Both the position numbers and the translations under genes were made by a program. Below are positions 1 through 7,006 of a DNA stretch of 9,999 nucleotides, piece by piece (position 1 is the first letter of the stretch; every line of letters starts with the position of its first letter). This stretch comes from Roseiarcus sp049509635 (GTDB taxonomy: Bacteria; Pseudomonadota; Alphaproteobacteria; Rhizobiales; Beijerinckiaceae), in NCBI GenBank assembly GCA_049509635.1, contig JBEKZS010000208.1, positions 1 to 9,999 of the forward strand, in the 5' to 3' direction. The notes under the pieces were generated by a model. That model ran no database searches. It worked only from the letters and a program-made list of their open reading frames with translations, and was not told the origin of the DNA.

Positions 1-122
1 TCGTCGCGCCGGAATCCGAACCGCTTCTCCACCTGAAGATTGACGACGACGATCTCCCCGGCCTGGTTGACCACCACCATCGCGTCCGGCGCCGCCTCGA
101 GCAGGCCGCGATAGCGGGCCTC
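1..122. repeat. Direct repeat copy 2 within PAS gene (identical to 385-506)
   Basis: All 122 bases match 385-506, offset exactly 384 bp (128 codons). The match ends at 123 versus 507; the other end lies outside the window. It encodes the first beta strands of the PAS fold, so this is an in-frame domain duplication. Confidence 0.97.
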
Positions 123-584
123 CATCTGCCCCAGATGCGCCTCCGCGGCCTTGCGCACGCTGATGTCGCGAATCGCGGCGGTCACCAGGACGCCGTCGGC
201 GCCGTCGAGCGGGCTCAGCATGATCTCGATCGGAAACGCGCTGCCGTCCTTGCGTCGCCCGATCAGTTCTATCCCCGCGCCGATCTGCTGGGCGAACGCC
301 TCGGCGGCCGTTCGCGTCCCGTCGGCGATCAGTCGCTCGGCGAAACCCTCCGGAATGATGCGGGTCACCTTCTGGCCCAGCAGTTCGTCGCGCCGGAATC
401 CGAACCGCTTCTCCACCTGAAGATTGACGACGACGATCTCCCCGGCCTGGTTGACCACCACCATCGCGTCCGGCGCCGCCTCGAGCAGGCCGCGATAGCG
501 GGCCTCGGCGTTCGGCGAAGCGAGTTCGTGCGCGGCCGCGATGGCCTGCGGGCGGACTTCGTCGGGCGGGAGCGTATCCGTCAT
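1..584 (-). CDS. Multi-PAS-domain signalling protein, N-terminal part (cut by window start)
   Basis: About 194 residues are visible, read from ATG 584-582 leftwards and running off the window. Residues about 27-145 form a PAS domain: AEARYRGLLEAAPDAMVVVN, then a beta-strand/helix stretch, a GRRKDGSAFPIEI segment and a closing IRDISVRKAAEAHL helix. The sequence then restarts at residue 156 with the same EARYRGLLEAAPDAMVVV run, so a second PAS domain follows with a period of 128 residues. PAS domains sense small ligands, redox state or light and usually feed a histidine kinase, diguanylate cyclase or similar output; that output lies outside the window, so the activity is unknown. No membrane segment or signal peptide is seen in this part, suggesting a cytoplasmic sensor region. 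The start is the only ATG/GTG/TTG in this frame downstream of an in-frame stop at 728-726. Its own ribosome binding site is weak, but it overlaps the stop of an upstream ORF (ATGA), which suggests translational coupling. Confidence 0.85.
   Translation of the reverse strand, partial: MTDTLPPDEVRPQAIAAAHELASPNAEARYRGLLEAAPDAMVVVNQAGEIVVVNLQVEKRFGFRRDELLGQKVTRIIPEGFAERLIADGTRTAAEAFAQQIGAGIELIGRRKDGSAFPIEIMLSPLDGADGVLVTAAIRDISVRKAAEAHLGQMEARYRGLLEAAPDAMVVVNQAGEIVVVNLQVEKRFGFRRD
385..506. repeat. Direct repeat copy 1 within PAS gene (identical to 1-122)
   Basis: This is the promoter-proximal copy of the exact repeat, encoding EARYRGLLEAAPDAMVVVNQ and the residues that follow, to FGFRRDE. Identity at silent positions as well as in protein implies a recent duplication or gene conversion. 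Confidence 0.97.
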
Positions 585-754
585 GGCGATCGCCGACCGA
601 CCGACGTCCCCGCGACGACCGACAGGCGAGGCCGCCGCGCCGCGCTCGCGCGCGGCGATCTCGTCAGGGCCGGCGCCGGCCGAGACGCGCGGCCAACCGA
701 GTCGTGCGTTGCGAGAAAGCGCCGTTCAAAATGCTGGGCGTCGCGCAGATTCAT
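581..754 (-). CDS. 57-codon ORF overlapping the PAS gene (leader peptide or frameshifted N-terminus)
   Basis: An ATG at 754-752 is preceded by a strong Shine-Dalgarno sequence (AGGAGGGG, about 8 nt upstream), much better than that of the PAS start. The ORF begins MNLRDAQHFERRFLATHDSV and ends in an arginine/serine/alanine-rich tail. Its TGA (583-581) overlaps the PAS ATG as ATGA. Two readings fit: a short leader whose translation delivers ribosomes to the PAS gene, or the real N-terminus of the PAS protein separated by a one-base indel. In the PAS frame the stretch just upstream of its ATG reads like coding sequence (for example GPDEIAARERGAAAS), which favours the second reading slightly. I do not recognise the peptide. 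Confidence 0.4.
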   Translation of the reverse strand: MNLRDAQHFERRFLATHDSVGRASRPAPALTRSPRASAARRPRLSVVAGTSVGRRSP

Positions 755-1567
755 GGCTTCGTACCCCTCCTGGCTAACGGCAGTTCCCGACCGTGAAAAC
801 GGAGGGAGTACGAACGAATCAGCGGAGTAAAACCTGAAAATCAACGCAAAACCCGAACGTTTGGAATCTCAGGGAAACAGAAATACGAAAGTCGACGGCG
901 TTCCCCGGCGAAATATACAGCATTCAACTCGTGACTATCTTCCGCTCATCCAAGCGCGGCCAAGCACCGGGGTCGGATTCCCAAATCCGCGGTCGGCGAA
1001 TCCCGGTCGTCTCACCGATCTTTTACCGTCGCAGTTATTAATTTTCTATGCCGTGGGGCGATGTCGCGCCGACGAGTCGTCCGGGCATCAATTCCGCGAG
1101 GTCGAAAACTCGCTTCGTATTGAATGTATTCAATGCGTTCTCACACGAAACCTGCACGACGGCGAGACCGGAGCGCGCATGCGAAAGCCCCGAGCCGCGC
1201 TGATGTCGAAAGCGCATCGGCCAGCCGGTCCGGTCGGTCGGCGGGGCGCATCGGCGCCATGCCGCTTCCGTCGGCGCGCGGGCGCGCACGACCGGGCGCC
1301 CGTCTGAGCGACGGCTCGGCTGCGTCGCGATGGACGGCGCGCATCGGCTCGCGGCGGTCGGCGATCCCGTGTTCGCTTCCACGCCCGCGGGGCCCGACAG
1401 CTGCGCCGCACTTTCGAAGCCCGCCTCGAAGCCGCCGCGCGACGCCGGCTGCGTTGCAAGCCCCGCAGGCCGAAAAGCCGCGATCGAAAGGCACGCGAGC
1501 CGAGCGCACTGTCACCGGAACCCCGCAGAGACGCGAGTCGAGTGCGCCGTCGACCCGACCGCGGGCG
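755..1567. other. Intergenic region between divergent-end genes, no convincing gene
   Basis: About 800 bp lies between the 5' end of the PAS operon and the 3' end of the MFS gene, both on the minus strand. The segment 840-1140 is less GC-rich than the rest. The open frames here (for example plus strand 861-1307 and 1330-1632, minus strand 1141-1515) give low-complexity arginine/alanine/proline-rich products with no recognisable domain and no good ribosome binding site. A small hairpin (CGGATT/AATCCG) sits at 974-989 and a palindrome at 1119-1134. The promoter of the PAS transcript should lie in 760-900 on the minus strand, but I see no clear -35/-10 pair. Confidence 0.6.
1119..1134. promoter_or_regulatory. 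Palindrome, possible operator
   Basis: ATTGAAT-GT-ATTCAAT has perfect 7 bp arms around a 2 bp centre, AT-rich inside GC-rich DNA. The size and symmetry suit a dimeric repressor, but no regulator gene is adjacent, so the role is a guess. Confidence 0.35.
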
Positions 1568-2809
1568 TCATGAATTCGTCGCCAGTCGCTGAACCCGCGC
1601 CAATCCGGGTTGGCTCTCGGGGAAGGGCTTGAACGACATTGCGACCAGGAAGGCGCAAATTCCCATGACCCAGGCGCCGATGTAGAGCCATCCGTAACTG
1701 GCGGTGGCGTCGTAGATCAGACCTCCCGCCAGGGGGCCGATCGCCATCCCCAGACTGCCGGCCATTGCGGTCCCCCCGATCACCGTCCCCATCATCGGCA
1801 GCGGGAAGTTTTCGCGAGCGAGCACGGCGTAGAGCGGCATCACGCCGGCGTAGACGAATCCGAACGACGCCGCCACGGCGTAAAACTCGCCGAGGTCGCG
1901 CACGAAGAAATAGGCGAGCGCCCCGAAAGCCTGGATCAGCAGCCCCGCGGCCAAAACGCGCTTGGCGCCCAGCCGGTCGCCGAGGATGCCGAAGGCGACG
2001 CGTCCGCCCATGCCGGCCAGCCCCTCGACGCTGTAGATCGAAACGGCGGCGATCATGGGAATTCCGCAGCTTACGGCGTAGTTGACGGTGTGAAAAATCG
2101 GACCCGAGTGGGTCGCGCAGCAAAAGAAATTCGTCAGCAGGAGGATGATGAACTGCGGCGATCGCATCGCCTCGCGCAACGACATGCCGGACTGCCGCCG
2201 TTCGCCTGCGGATGCGTCGATCGCGACGGTTTCAGCGGCGAGAGCGGGCGGACGGCGGACCAGCAACGCGACCGGGACCATCACGACCGCGGCGAGCAAT
2301 GCGATGAGCTGGAGGACGGTTCTCCAGTCATGGCTGGTGAGGAGCCACGCCACCAGGGGGGACATCGTCATCGGCGCCATTCCCATCCCCGCGGATACCA
2401 GCGAGACCGCCAGGCTTCGATTCGAATCGAACCAGCCGGTCACGCAGGCCATCATCGGGGCGAAGATCGCGGCCGCGGCGCTCCCGACGAGCACGCCGAA
2501 AATCAGCTGGAACTGGAGAAGCGACGCCGCCTGGCTGGCCAGCGCGAGGCTCATGGCCAAGGCGATCGACCCGATCAAGGTCACCCGGCGGGGGCCCCAT
2601 CGATCGGAGACCGCGCCCCAGGCCAGACTCGCCAACGCCATGGCGACGAAGCCGATCGTCATCGCGCTGGACACGCCCGCGACCGACCATCCGGCGCCCC
2701 GCGATATCGGGCCGAGAAGAACGGGCAGCGAAAACATCGCGCCGATCGCCACGCAACCCAGCAGGCCGCCCGCCGCGACCATGACCCAGCGGTAATAGGC
2801 GTTCGCCAT
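1568..2809 (-). CDS. Major facilitator superfamily transporter (OFA/monocarboxylate-type)
   Basis: The 413-residue protein has about twelve hydrophobic segments, the usual MFS length and topology. The motif-A loop between TM2 and TM3 is GAVSDRWGPRR (residues 65-75), with the matching loop of the second half GILGDRLGAKR (274-284). A hydrophilic central loop spans about 185-215. The TM7 region reads NFFCCATHSGPIFHTVNYAV (227-246). The overall pattern resembles the oxalate/formate antiporter and monocarboxylate-transporter-like branch, so an organic anion is the likeliest substrate, moved across the inner membrane by proton or anion coupling; the substrate cannot be read from sequence. The start chosen is ATG 2809-2807, preceded by AGGGAGG at 7 nt spacing. 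The frame stays open upstream to 3034, but that extension is arginine-rich and not MFS-like. It stands alone, with no partner enzyme or regulator next to it. Confidence 0.93.
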   Translation of the reverse strand: MANAYYRWVMVAAGGLLGCVAIGAMFSLPVLLGPISRGAGWSVAGVSSAMTIGFVAMALASLAWGAVSDRWGPRRVTLIGSIALAMSLALASQAASLLQFQLIFGVLVGSAAAAIFAPMMACVTGWFDSNRSLAVSLVSAGMGMAPMTMSPLVAWLLTSHDWRTVLQLIALLAAVVMVPVALLVRRPPALAAETVAIDASAGERRQSGMSLREAMRSPQFIILLLTNFFCCATHSGPIFHTVNYAVSCGIPMIAAVSIYSVEGLAGMGGRVAFGILGDRLGAKRVLAAGLLIQAFGALAYFFVRDLGEFYAVAASFGFVYAGVMPLYAVLARENFPLPMMGTVIGGTAMAGSLGMAIGPLAGGLIYDATASYGWLYIGAWVMGICAFLVAMSFKPFPESQPGLARVQRLATNS

Positions 2810-2814
2810 ATCGC

Positions 2815-2824
2815 GCCTCCCTGC
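2815..2824 (-). promoter_or_regulatory. Ribosome binding site of the MFS gene
   Basis: On the minus strand AGGGAGGCG lies about 7 nt before ATG 2809-2807. It decides the start against the longer open frame that reaches 3034. Confidence 0.75.
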
Positions 2825-2990
2825 CGATTGTCGTTCTCGCCCGGACTTGCGGCGATGAAGCGAGCGCCGCGCCCGAGGCCCGGCCAAGCGACCCTGGATC
2901 CCCTCCGCACACCGCCGAGGCGATGCTGCGCTCAACGCGCGTCTCTGTCCGCCCTGGTCGATCCGGGACGTTGACGGGCGTTGCAGCGGG

Positions 2991-3121
2991 CCACGCCGCC
3001 GAGCCGCCGTCAAGCGGCTGCGCCGCTCCTCCATTCCCGTTCCGGCCCTTCACCGGACGACTTCGTCGCCGGGGGGTGACGGCGTCTCGTCGGCGCGGCG
3101 TTTTGCGACCAAGACCTTTTG
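2991..3121. repeat. Diverged intergenic repeat, copy A
   Basis: It shares ordered blocks with 4890-5000 in the same orientation: CCACGCCGCC at its left end, then GCCGTCAAGCGGC, then GGGTGAC, then GTCGGCGCGGC, and at the right end GCGACCA-GACCTTTTG. The blocks are separated by small indels, so this is an old dispersed repeat, not a recent duplication. No coding function is seen. Copy A stops where intron-like sequence begins. Confidence 0.65.
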
Positions 3122-3130
3122 CTGCCGCCG

Positions 3131-3245
<115 letters not shown>

Positions 3246-3324
3246 AATTCAAATTCAGGATAAAAAAAGTTGCTGTTTTTTACATTTTCATCATTTAAGT
3301 AGCCATAATATTGTTGACTTGACA

Positions 3325-4543
3325 TTAGTATATTCCCATTTTTTTGTAAGACTGTTCGCAAATATACGAAAATCCAATATCTTCGTCTGTTTGATAGCTT
3401 TGCTGCTCGTCGCGGCTTAGCGGCATAAATCTCCCATAAGGGAGCCATTTGCCTAGCCCAATCTTACGATCACGTTTTTCGAAGACCGCCTGCCATTTGT
3501 TGTCACTCGCAAAGAGCCAGCGCGTCGGCTCAGAGGTGTCGAAGCCCATCAAAGCGCCTGAGTCCGAAAGCGTAAGATTTGTCCTCACGATCCTCTGGCA
3601 GATGCTGGACAGCAGCGCCAACGACATCGGGCGCCGACAGGCTATCAAATGGGGCCGGCAGGACGCTCCCATACCGTCGATGAAGTTGCATTCGATCGGC
3701 CTCATCAAACTTTGCCGTTGGCATGCCACGCAACCGTCATCCCAATCCCCACAATAGGGCGACGCCCACTGCGAGGCCGCGACATCCCGCGGCGGTTCGA
3801 CTACTTTGAGCGGAAGCTCAACGATCGGCGGGCCGGCAAGTTTCGAGGCAGCGGCTTCAGAAAGGCCGCCCGCGACGCCATCGGCGTAAGTTCGCCAGCA
3901 TCTGAGGCCTGTAGCGTGGTCATCATAACGAGACCCTCGGCCATCTGGCGCGTAGGGCGTTCCCACGGGAATAGCAATTTCTTCTGATCCAGTAATATTA
4001 GAGTAATCGCCTCTGTGAATTATAAAATATTCGGGATCAACAAGCCCTAGTGGGAAAAGCGGAACGCGCTCCGGAAGCGCCATCGATCCATGCCCGTTCC
4101 AATCTATTCTAAATTCATTTGCAATAACGAGAATATCATTGCGAGAAGCGCGAAATCCTGTCCCAAGGCGCGACGGTCCGAAATACTTTTCTATATAAAA
4201 ATTCGAGCATATTCGATCAAATTTAGCCGCGTCAAATTCTCTAAGACAAATAATAGCGTGTCGCGCGCATTGCGCACCTTTATTCGCGGTTTCGGCGCGA
4301 CAAACCGGGGCGGCGCCTGAGGCGGCCCTAGTGCACTCGGTGCATCCATCGCCCCAATGTCCGCAATAAGGCGAGTTCCACCGCGCCGGTGATGGGCGGT
4401 CCCTCGTCCGCGCCTGTAGGGGGAGCCGGCTGCGCTGCCGGAGTCCCGCTAGAGAGAGATATGGCAATAAGGAGGAGCGCGGTTGCCGAAGCAAAAACTC
4501 CACCACGCTTCACGGGGGCGTGCGATACGCTTTTCCCAGTCAA
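3325..4543 (-). CDS. Exported protein with two eight-cysteine domains; signal peptide and body in different frames
   Basis: The body runs in one frame from about 4425 to the TAA at 3327-3325 and holds two homologous domains (about 4380-3877 and 3768-3337). Each starts W-x-SPYCG-x-W-x-DGC-x2-C and keeps eight cysteines: C-x6-C-x2-C-x10-C-x9/10-C-x2-H-x3-C-x12-C, plus one about 80-100 residues on. A signal peptide lies in another frame from TTG 4543 (alternative GTG 4513): VKRGGVFASATALLLIAISL, then SSGTPAAQPAP, with likely cleavage after the alanines. Joining the two needs a one-base shift between about 4380 and 4423, perhaps at the G5 run 4419-4423. The combined product is about 405 residues, probably periplasmic or secreted, with disulfides or a metal site. 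I do not recognise the family. The gene is clearly less GC-rich than its neighbours, which suggests acquisition. The frameshift may be a real lesion, a sequencing error or programmed. Confidence 0.72.
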
Positions 4544-4889
4544 CTAATCATCGCCCCGAAAAAAATTCTTCCACACGTTTCCCAAACTTTTATCTGTCAT
4601 GGCGGGTGCCATCGTCGCTGTCAATCGCTCGTAAACACCGAATGAGTCAGTTCATTTCTTGCGGAATTCCGGCGACAGGATACCGATTCGACGATTTTCA
4701 ACCCACGCCCGCTTTCGCCCTCCCCGCGCCCGGCTTTCGGCCGGGGCGGCGGGGGGCGAGGATTTACGGTGACGATTTACGGTGACGCACCCGCATTTCC
4801 CTTTTTGTGAGGCGGACTGCGCCCCTCGCGTGAGACAGGGACTGATTCCTCGCAAGTCGCCATGCCCGTTACCCCCGCCCGCCGCGCGG
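4541..4889. other. Intergenic region upstream of the cysteine-rich gene
   Basis: This should contain the promoter of the minus-strand cysteine-rich gene. A perfect TTGACA occurs on the minus strand at 4624-4619, but the hexamer 17 bp downstream (CATGAC) is a poor -10, so I do not call it. A 13 bp unit is repeated in tandem at 4761-4786. GC content rises from left to right across the segment. No gene is seen. Confidence 0.5.
4761..4786. repeat. Two tandem copies of a 13 bp unit
   Basis: GATTTACGGTGAC occurs at 4761-4773 and again at 4774-4786 without a gap. Only two copies exist, so this is probably a slippage duplication. Confidence 0.9.
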
Positions 4890-5000
4890 CCACGCCGCCG
4901 TCGCGCCGTCAAGCGGCCAAGAGGCCGCTGCTCCGCTTCGCTTCGCCCCTCCGGGTGACTGCGCGCCGTCGGCGCGGCAATTGGCGACCATGACCTTTTG
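4890..5000. repeat. Diverged intergenic repeat, copy B
   Basis: This is the partner of 2991-3121, in the same orientation and with the same order of blocks (CCACGCCGCC, GCCGTCAAGCGGC, GGGTGAC, GTCGGCGCGGC, GCGACCA-GACCTTTTG). Its right end forms the left arm of the long hairpin at 4981-5055. Together the two copies bracket the intron fragment and the AT-richer cysteine-rich gene. Confidence 0.65.
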
Positions 5001-5055
5001 GTAAGCGCCGCGGCCCTTGGGGCCGCGACGCTCACCAAGAGGTCATGGTTGCAAA
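4981..5055. repeat. Long imperfect inverted repeat (hairpin)
   Basis: Arms 4981-5016 and 5020-5055 match at 31 of 36 positions around a 3-base loop (TTG). The inner 8 bp are perfect (CGCGGCCC/GGGCCGCG); all five mismatches except one are transitions, which allow G-U pairs in one strand's RNA. There is no T-run after either arm. It could be a bidirectional transcription stop, a REP-like element or a small non-autonomous element end. Confidence 0.85.
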
Positions 5056-5077
5056 CGGCCAGGGCCGGGCCCGTGGG

Positions 5078-5176
5078 TCAATGTTCGCGGAGCGCCTCTT
5101 GGCGCGCAGCGGCCGCCGCAGGCGGCTCGACATTGAGGCGCGCGCCCGGCTCTGGCAGCACGGTGTCAAGCAACAT
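5078..5176 (-). pseudogene. 32-codon gene remnant next to a possible insertion sequence end
   Basis: The frame from ATG 5176-5174 to TGA 5080-5078 reads MLLDTVLPEPGARLNVEPPA and ends AAAARQEALREH. Codons prefer G/C at third positions, as in the neighbouring real genes. It has no good ribosome binding site, and its 5' end runs into the putative IS21-type end, so it is more likely the C-terminal tail of an interrupted gene than a complete small protein. I do not recognise the protein. Confidence 0.3.
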
Positions 5177-5220
5177 CCGGAATTGACCCCCTGACGGCGC
5201 CAGGAACCGACCCCCCATCG
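5164..5220. mobile_element. Possible IS21-type insertion sequence end remnant
   Basis: TGTCAAG (5164-5170) is followed by GGAATTGACCCCC (5179-5191) and the near copy GGAACCGACCCCC (5203-5215), 24 bp apart. Repeated internal blocks near a TG-starting terminus are typical of IS21-family ends. No istA or istB transposase gene and no second end are in the window, so this would be a solo remnant. The family assignment rests on recall of such ends, not on a comparison. Confidence 0.3.
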
Positions 5221-5330
5221 ATGATGGCGCCCGTCATGCCTGTTCAGCCCGACCGGCGCGCCGCAGCGATGGCCGGCGACGTCGAAACCGCCGAGGACGC
5301 CGCGCTGTTTCTCTTTTACAGAAATTTTGC

Positions 5331-5359
5331 TTGACTCCAGCCGTTCCCCGGTCCACAAT
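5331..5359 (+). promoter_or_regulatory. Sigma70-type promoter
   Basis: The -35 is TTGACT (5331-5336), the spacer exactly 17 bp, and the -10 CACAAT (5354-5359), set in a locally AT-rich patch. Transcription would start near 5366. No ORF with a start codon follows closely. Confidence 0.55.
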
Positions 5360-5481
5360 CCAGCTTCGGTCGATAGCCGGTCCGAGCGAGGCGAACCCAA
5401 GGAGATTCACCGCCGCCACAAAGACCGCCAGAGACCCGCTCGGCGCGTAACGCCCGAGGCGCCTTGTCATTCAACGTCGAG

Positions 5482-5525
5482 AGGCCCCCTCTGAGGCGGT
5501 CCTCGCGGAGGGGGGCTTTGGCTTG
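5482..5525 (+). terminator. Intrinsic-terminator-like hairpin
   Basis: CCCCCTC (5485-5491) pairs with GAGGGGG (5508-5514), and the enclosed bases fold again as GAGG-CGGT-CCTC (5493-5504). A short imperfect T-rich tail follows (TTTGGCTTGTT). It lies about 115 bp after the predicted start of the promoter at 5331-5359, so it could end a small RNA or attenuate read-through. Confidence 0.5.
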
Positions 5526-5943
5526 TTGGCGATGCGATTCGTCTTTGTTCCATCGCTACTCCGCCGGGGCCTTCGAGAGCCCGAACAGCGCGGGAGCCTC
5601 GGGGTCAAAAAAGCTTCCGGCCTCTTGCAAGCTATTGAAATACAAAGATATACCATGGAGCCCGGGGACTTCCAGAAGCTTTCCGAGGGCTTCCAAAGAT
5701 TTCCAAAGAATTCACCGCCCCGGGCCCGGGGGACGCGGGAGGGATGGCGGGCCGATTAAGCGATGGGCCTGGCGGCCTCATTCGGTTTTTCCGCGGTCAA
5801 TCGCCAGCATCATGGGGGCTGACATCGATTCCATGATTTCAAATCACGCCGGCCGCCTCCGCGCTCGCCGGGCGCGAGGCGCTGGCGCCCCTCGCCCTCC
5901 CGGCCCAGTGGCTCCGACCGCGCGGAATCGTGTAAGAAGCGCG
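5526..5943. other. Leader/intergenic region before the MBL-fold gene
   Basis: About 420 bp without a convincing gene. It contains an AT-richer patch at 5632-5655, a run of TTCC units roughly every ten bases (about 5669-5705) and a 14 bp palindrome CCCCGGGCCCGGGG (5718-5731). The MBL frame stays open through here, but the extension has no domain character and no ribosome binding site. Confidence 0.5.
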
Positions 5944-6993
5944 ATGACCATCCTGAGCCCGTCCGCCTCGCTGGCCTTCCCGTTTCCCGAGCCGCCCGCA
6001 TGGGGCGAGACGATCGAGGTCGCGCCCGGCGTGCTGTGGGCGCGGATTCCGCTCCCCTTCAGGCTCGATCACGTCAACGTCTATTTCCTCGACGACGGCG
6101 ACGGCTGGGCGGTGGTCGACACCGGCATCGACGACGCGCCCGCGCGGCAGGCCTGGCGGGCGCTGCTCGCCGGACCGCTCGCCGGCCGCCGGCTGACCCG
6201 GCTGATCGTCACCCACATGCATCCCGATCACATCGGCCTCGCCGGCTGGCTGACCGAGCAATTCGCCATTCCGCTGCTGACCAGCCAGACCGCCTATGCC
6301 GACAGCCTCAATCTCAGCCTCGCGCCCGGACGGATGCAGGCGCCGGTCTATCGCAATTTCTACCTGCGCAACGGCCTCGACGAGGCGACCACGGCGCTGA
6401 TCGCGACGATGGGCCACGATTATCTCGGCATGGTCGCGCCGCTGCCGCCGACCTTCGAGCGGCTGGTCGCCGGCGACCGGCTGACCATCGGCGGGCGCGT
6501 CTTCGACGTGCTGGCCGGCGACGGCCATGCGCCCGAGCAGCTGATGCTGTTCAACCGCGAGGACAAGCTGTTCCTCGCCGCCGACCAGACGCTGGCGAAA
6601 ATATCGCCCAACGTCAGCGTCGTCGCGGCGAGCCCGCGCGACGACCCGCTCGGCCTGTATCTGCGCTCGCTGCGCGCGCTCACGGCCGACCTGCCCGCCG
6701 ATTCCCTGGTGCTCGCCGGCCACCAGCTGCCGTTCTATGGGCTGCACGAGCGGGCGGGCGAACTGGCCGCCCATCACGCGGCGCGCTGCGCGGCGCTGCT
6801 GCGCGCCTGTCGGGAGGCGCCGCACCGGCCGGCCGAGCTGCTGCCGGTCATGTTCACCCGCAAGCTCGACCCGCACCAGATGGGCTTCGCGTTCAGCGAA
6901 CTGCTCGCGCATGTCAACTACATGCTGGCGCGCGGCGACCTGCGCTGGGTCGACGGGGCGAAGGACCATGCGCGGCTGACCGCCGCGCGCTAG
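5944..6993 (+). CDS. Metallo-beta-lactamase-fold hydrolase (LACTB2-like)
   Basis: The 349-residue protein has the full set of MBL zinc ligands: THMHPDH (H91, H93, D95, H96), H195 in GDGHAPEQ, D214 in AADQ and H260 in LAGHQLP. The fold start is visible as VNVYFLDDGDGWAVVDTGID (residues 44-63). The C-terminal 60 residues (LLPVMFTRKLDPHQMGFAFS, then ELLAHVNYMLARGDL) resemble the small winged-helix tail of LACTB2-like members. The family hydrolyses thioesters, lactones, phosphodiesters or similar bonds; the substrate here is unknown. It has no signal peptide, so it is probably cytoplasmic. ATG 5944 was chosen because homology begins soon after; the weak GAAG upstream offers little help, and the frame remains open back to 5464. 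cobF follows after 13 bp, so the two are probably one transcript. Confidence 0.88.
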   Translation: MTILSPSASLAFPFPEPPAWGETIEVAPGVLWARIPLPFRLDHVNVYFLDDGDGWAVVDTGIDDAPARQAWRALLAGPLAGRRLTRLIVTHMHPDHIGLAGWLTEQFAIPLLTSQTAYADSLNLSLAPGRMQAPVYRNFYLRNGLDEATTALIATMGHDYLGMVAPLPPTFERLVAGDRLTIGGRVFDVLAGDGHAPEQLMLFNREDKLFLAADQTLAKISPNVSVVAASPRDDPLGLYLRSLRALTADLPADSLVLAGHQLPFYGLHERAGELAAHHAARCAALLRACREAPHRPAELLPVMFTRKLDPHQMGFAFSELLAHVNYMLARGDLRWVDGAKDHARLTAAR

Positions 6994-7006
6994 GGGGCGC
7001 GCGGGC

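Noticed and set aside
861..1307. Plus-strand open frame of 148 codons in the gap
   Set aside because: No ribosome binding site, no domain character, and mixed composition along its length.
1610..2974. Long plus-strand open frame of 454 codons
   Set aside because: It is antisense to the MFS transporter; the product is charged, histidine/arginine-rich and without a domain.
2810..3034. N-terminal extension of the MFS protein by 75 residues
   Set aside because: Arginine-rich and unlike any MFS N-terminus; a strong ribosome binding site marks the start at 2809.
4596..4624. Minus-strand TTGACA as promoter of the cysteine-rich gene
   Set aside because: The -35 is perfect, but the hexamer at 17 bp (CATGAC) is poor and AGATAA lies 23 bp away.
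4761..4786. Tandem 13 bp repeat as iterons or a CRISPR-like array
   Set aside because: Only two copies, no spacers and no replication gene nearby.
5234..5470. Minus-strand 78-codon frame with a hydrophobic stretch (SLAVFVAAVNLLGFASLG)
   Set aside because: No ribosome binding site, an arginine-rich end without domain character, and it is antisense to the promoter and leader at 5331-5525.
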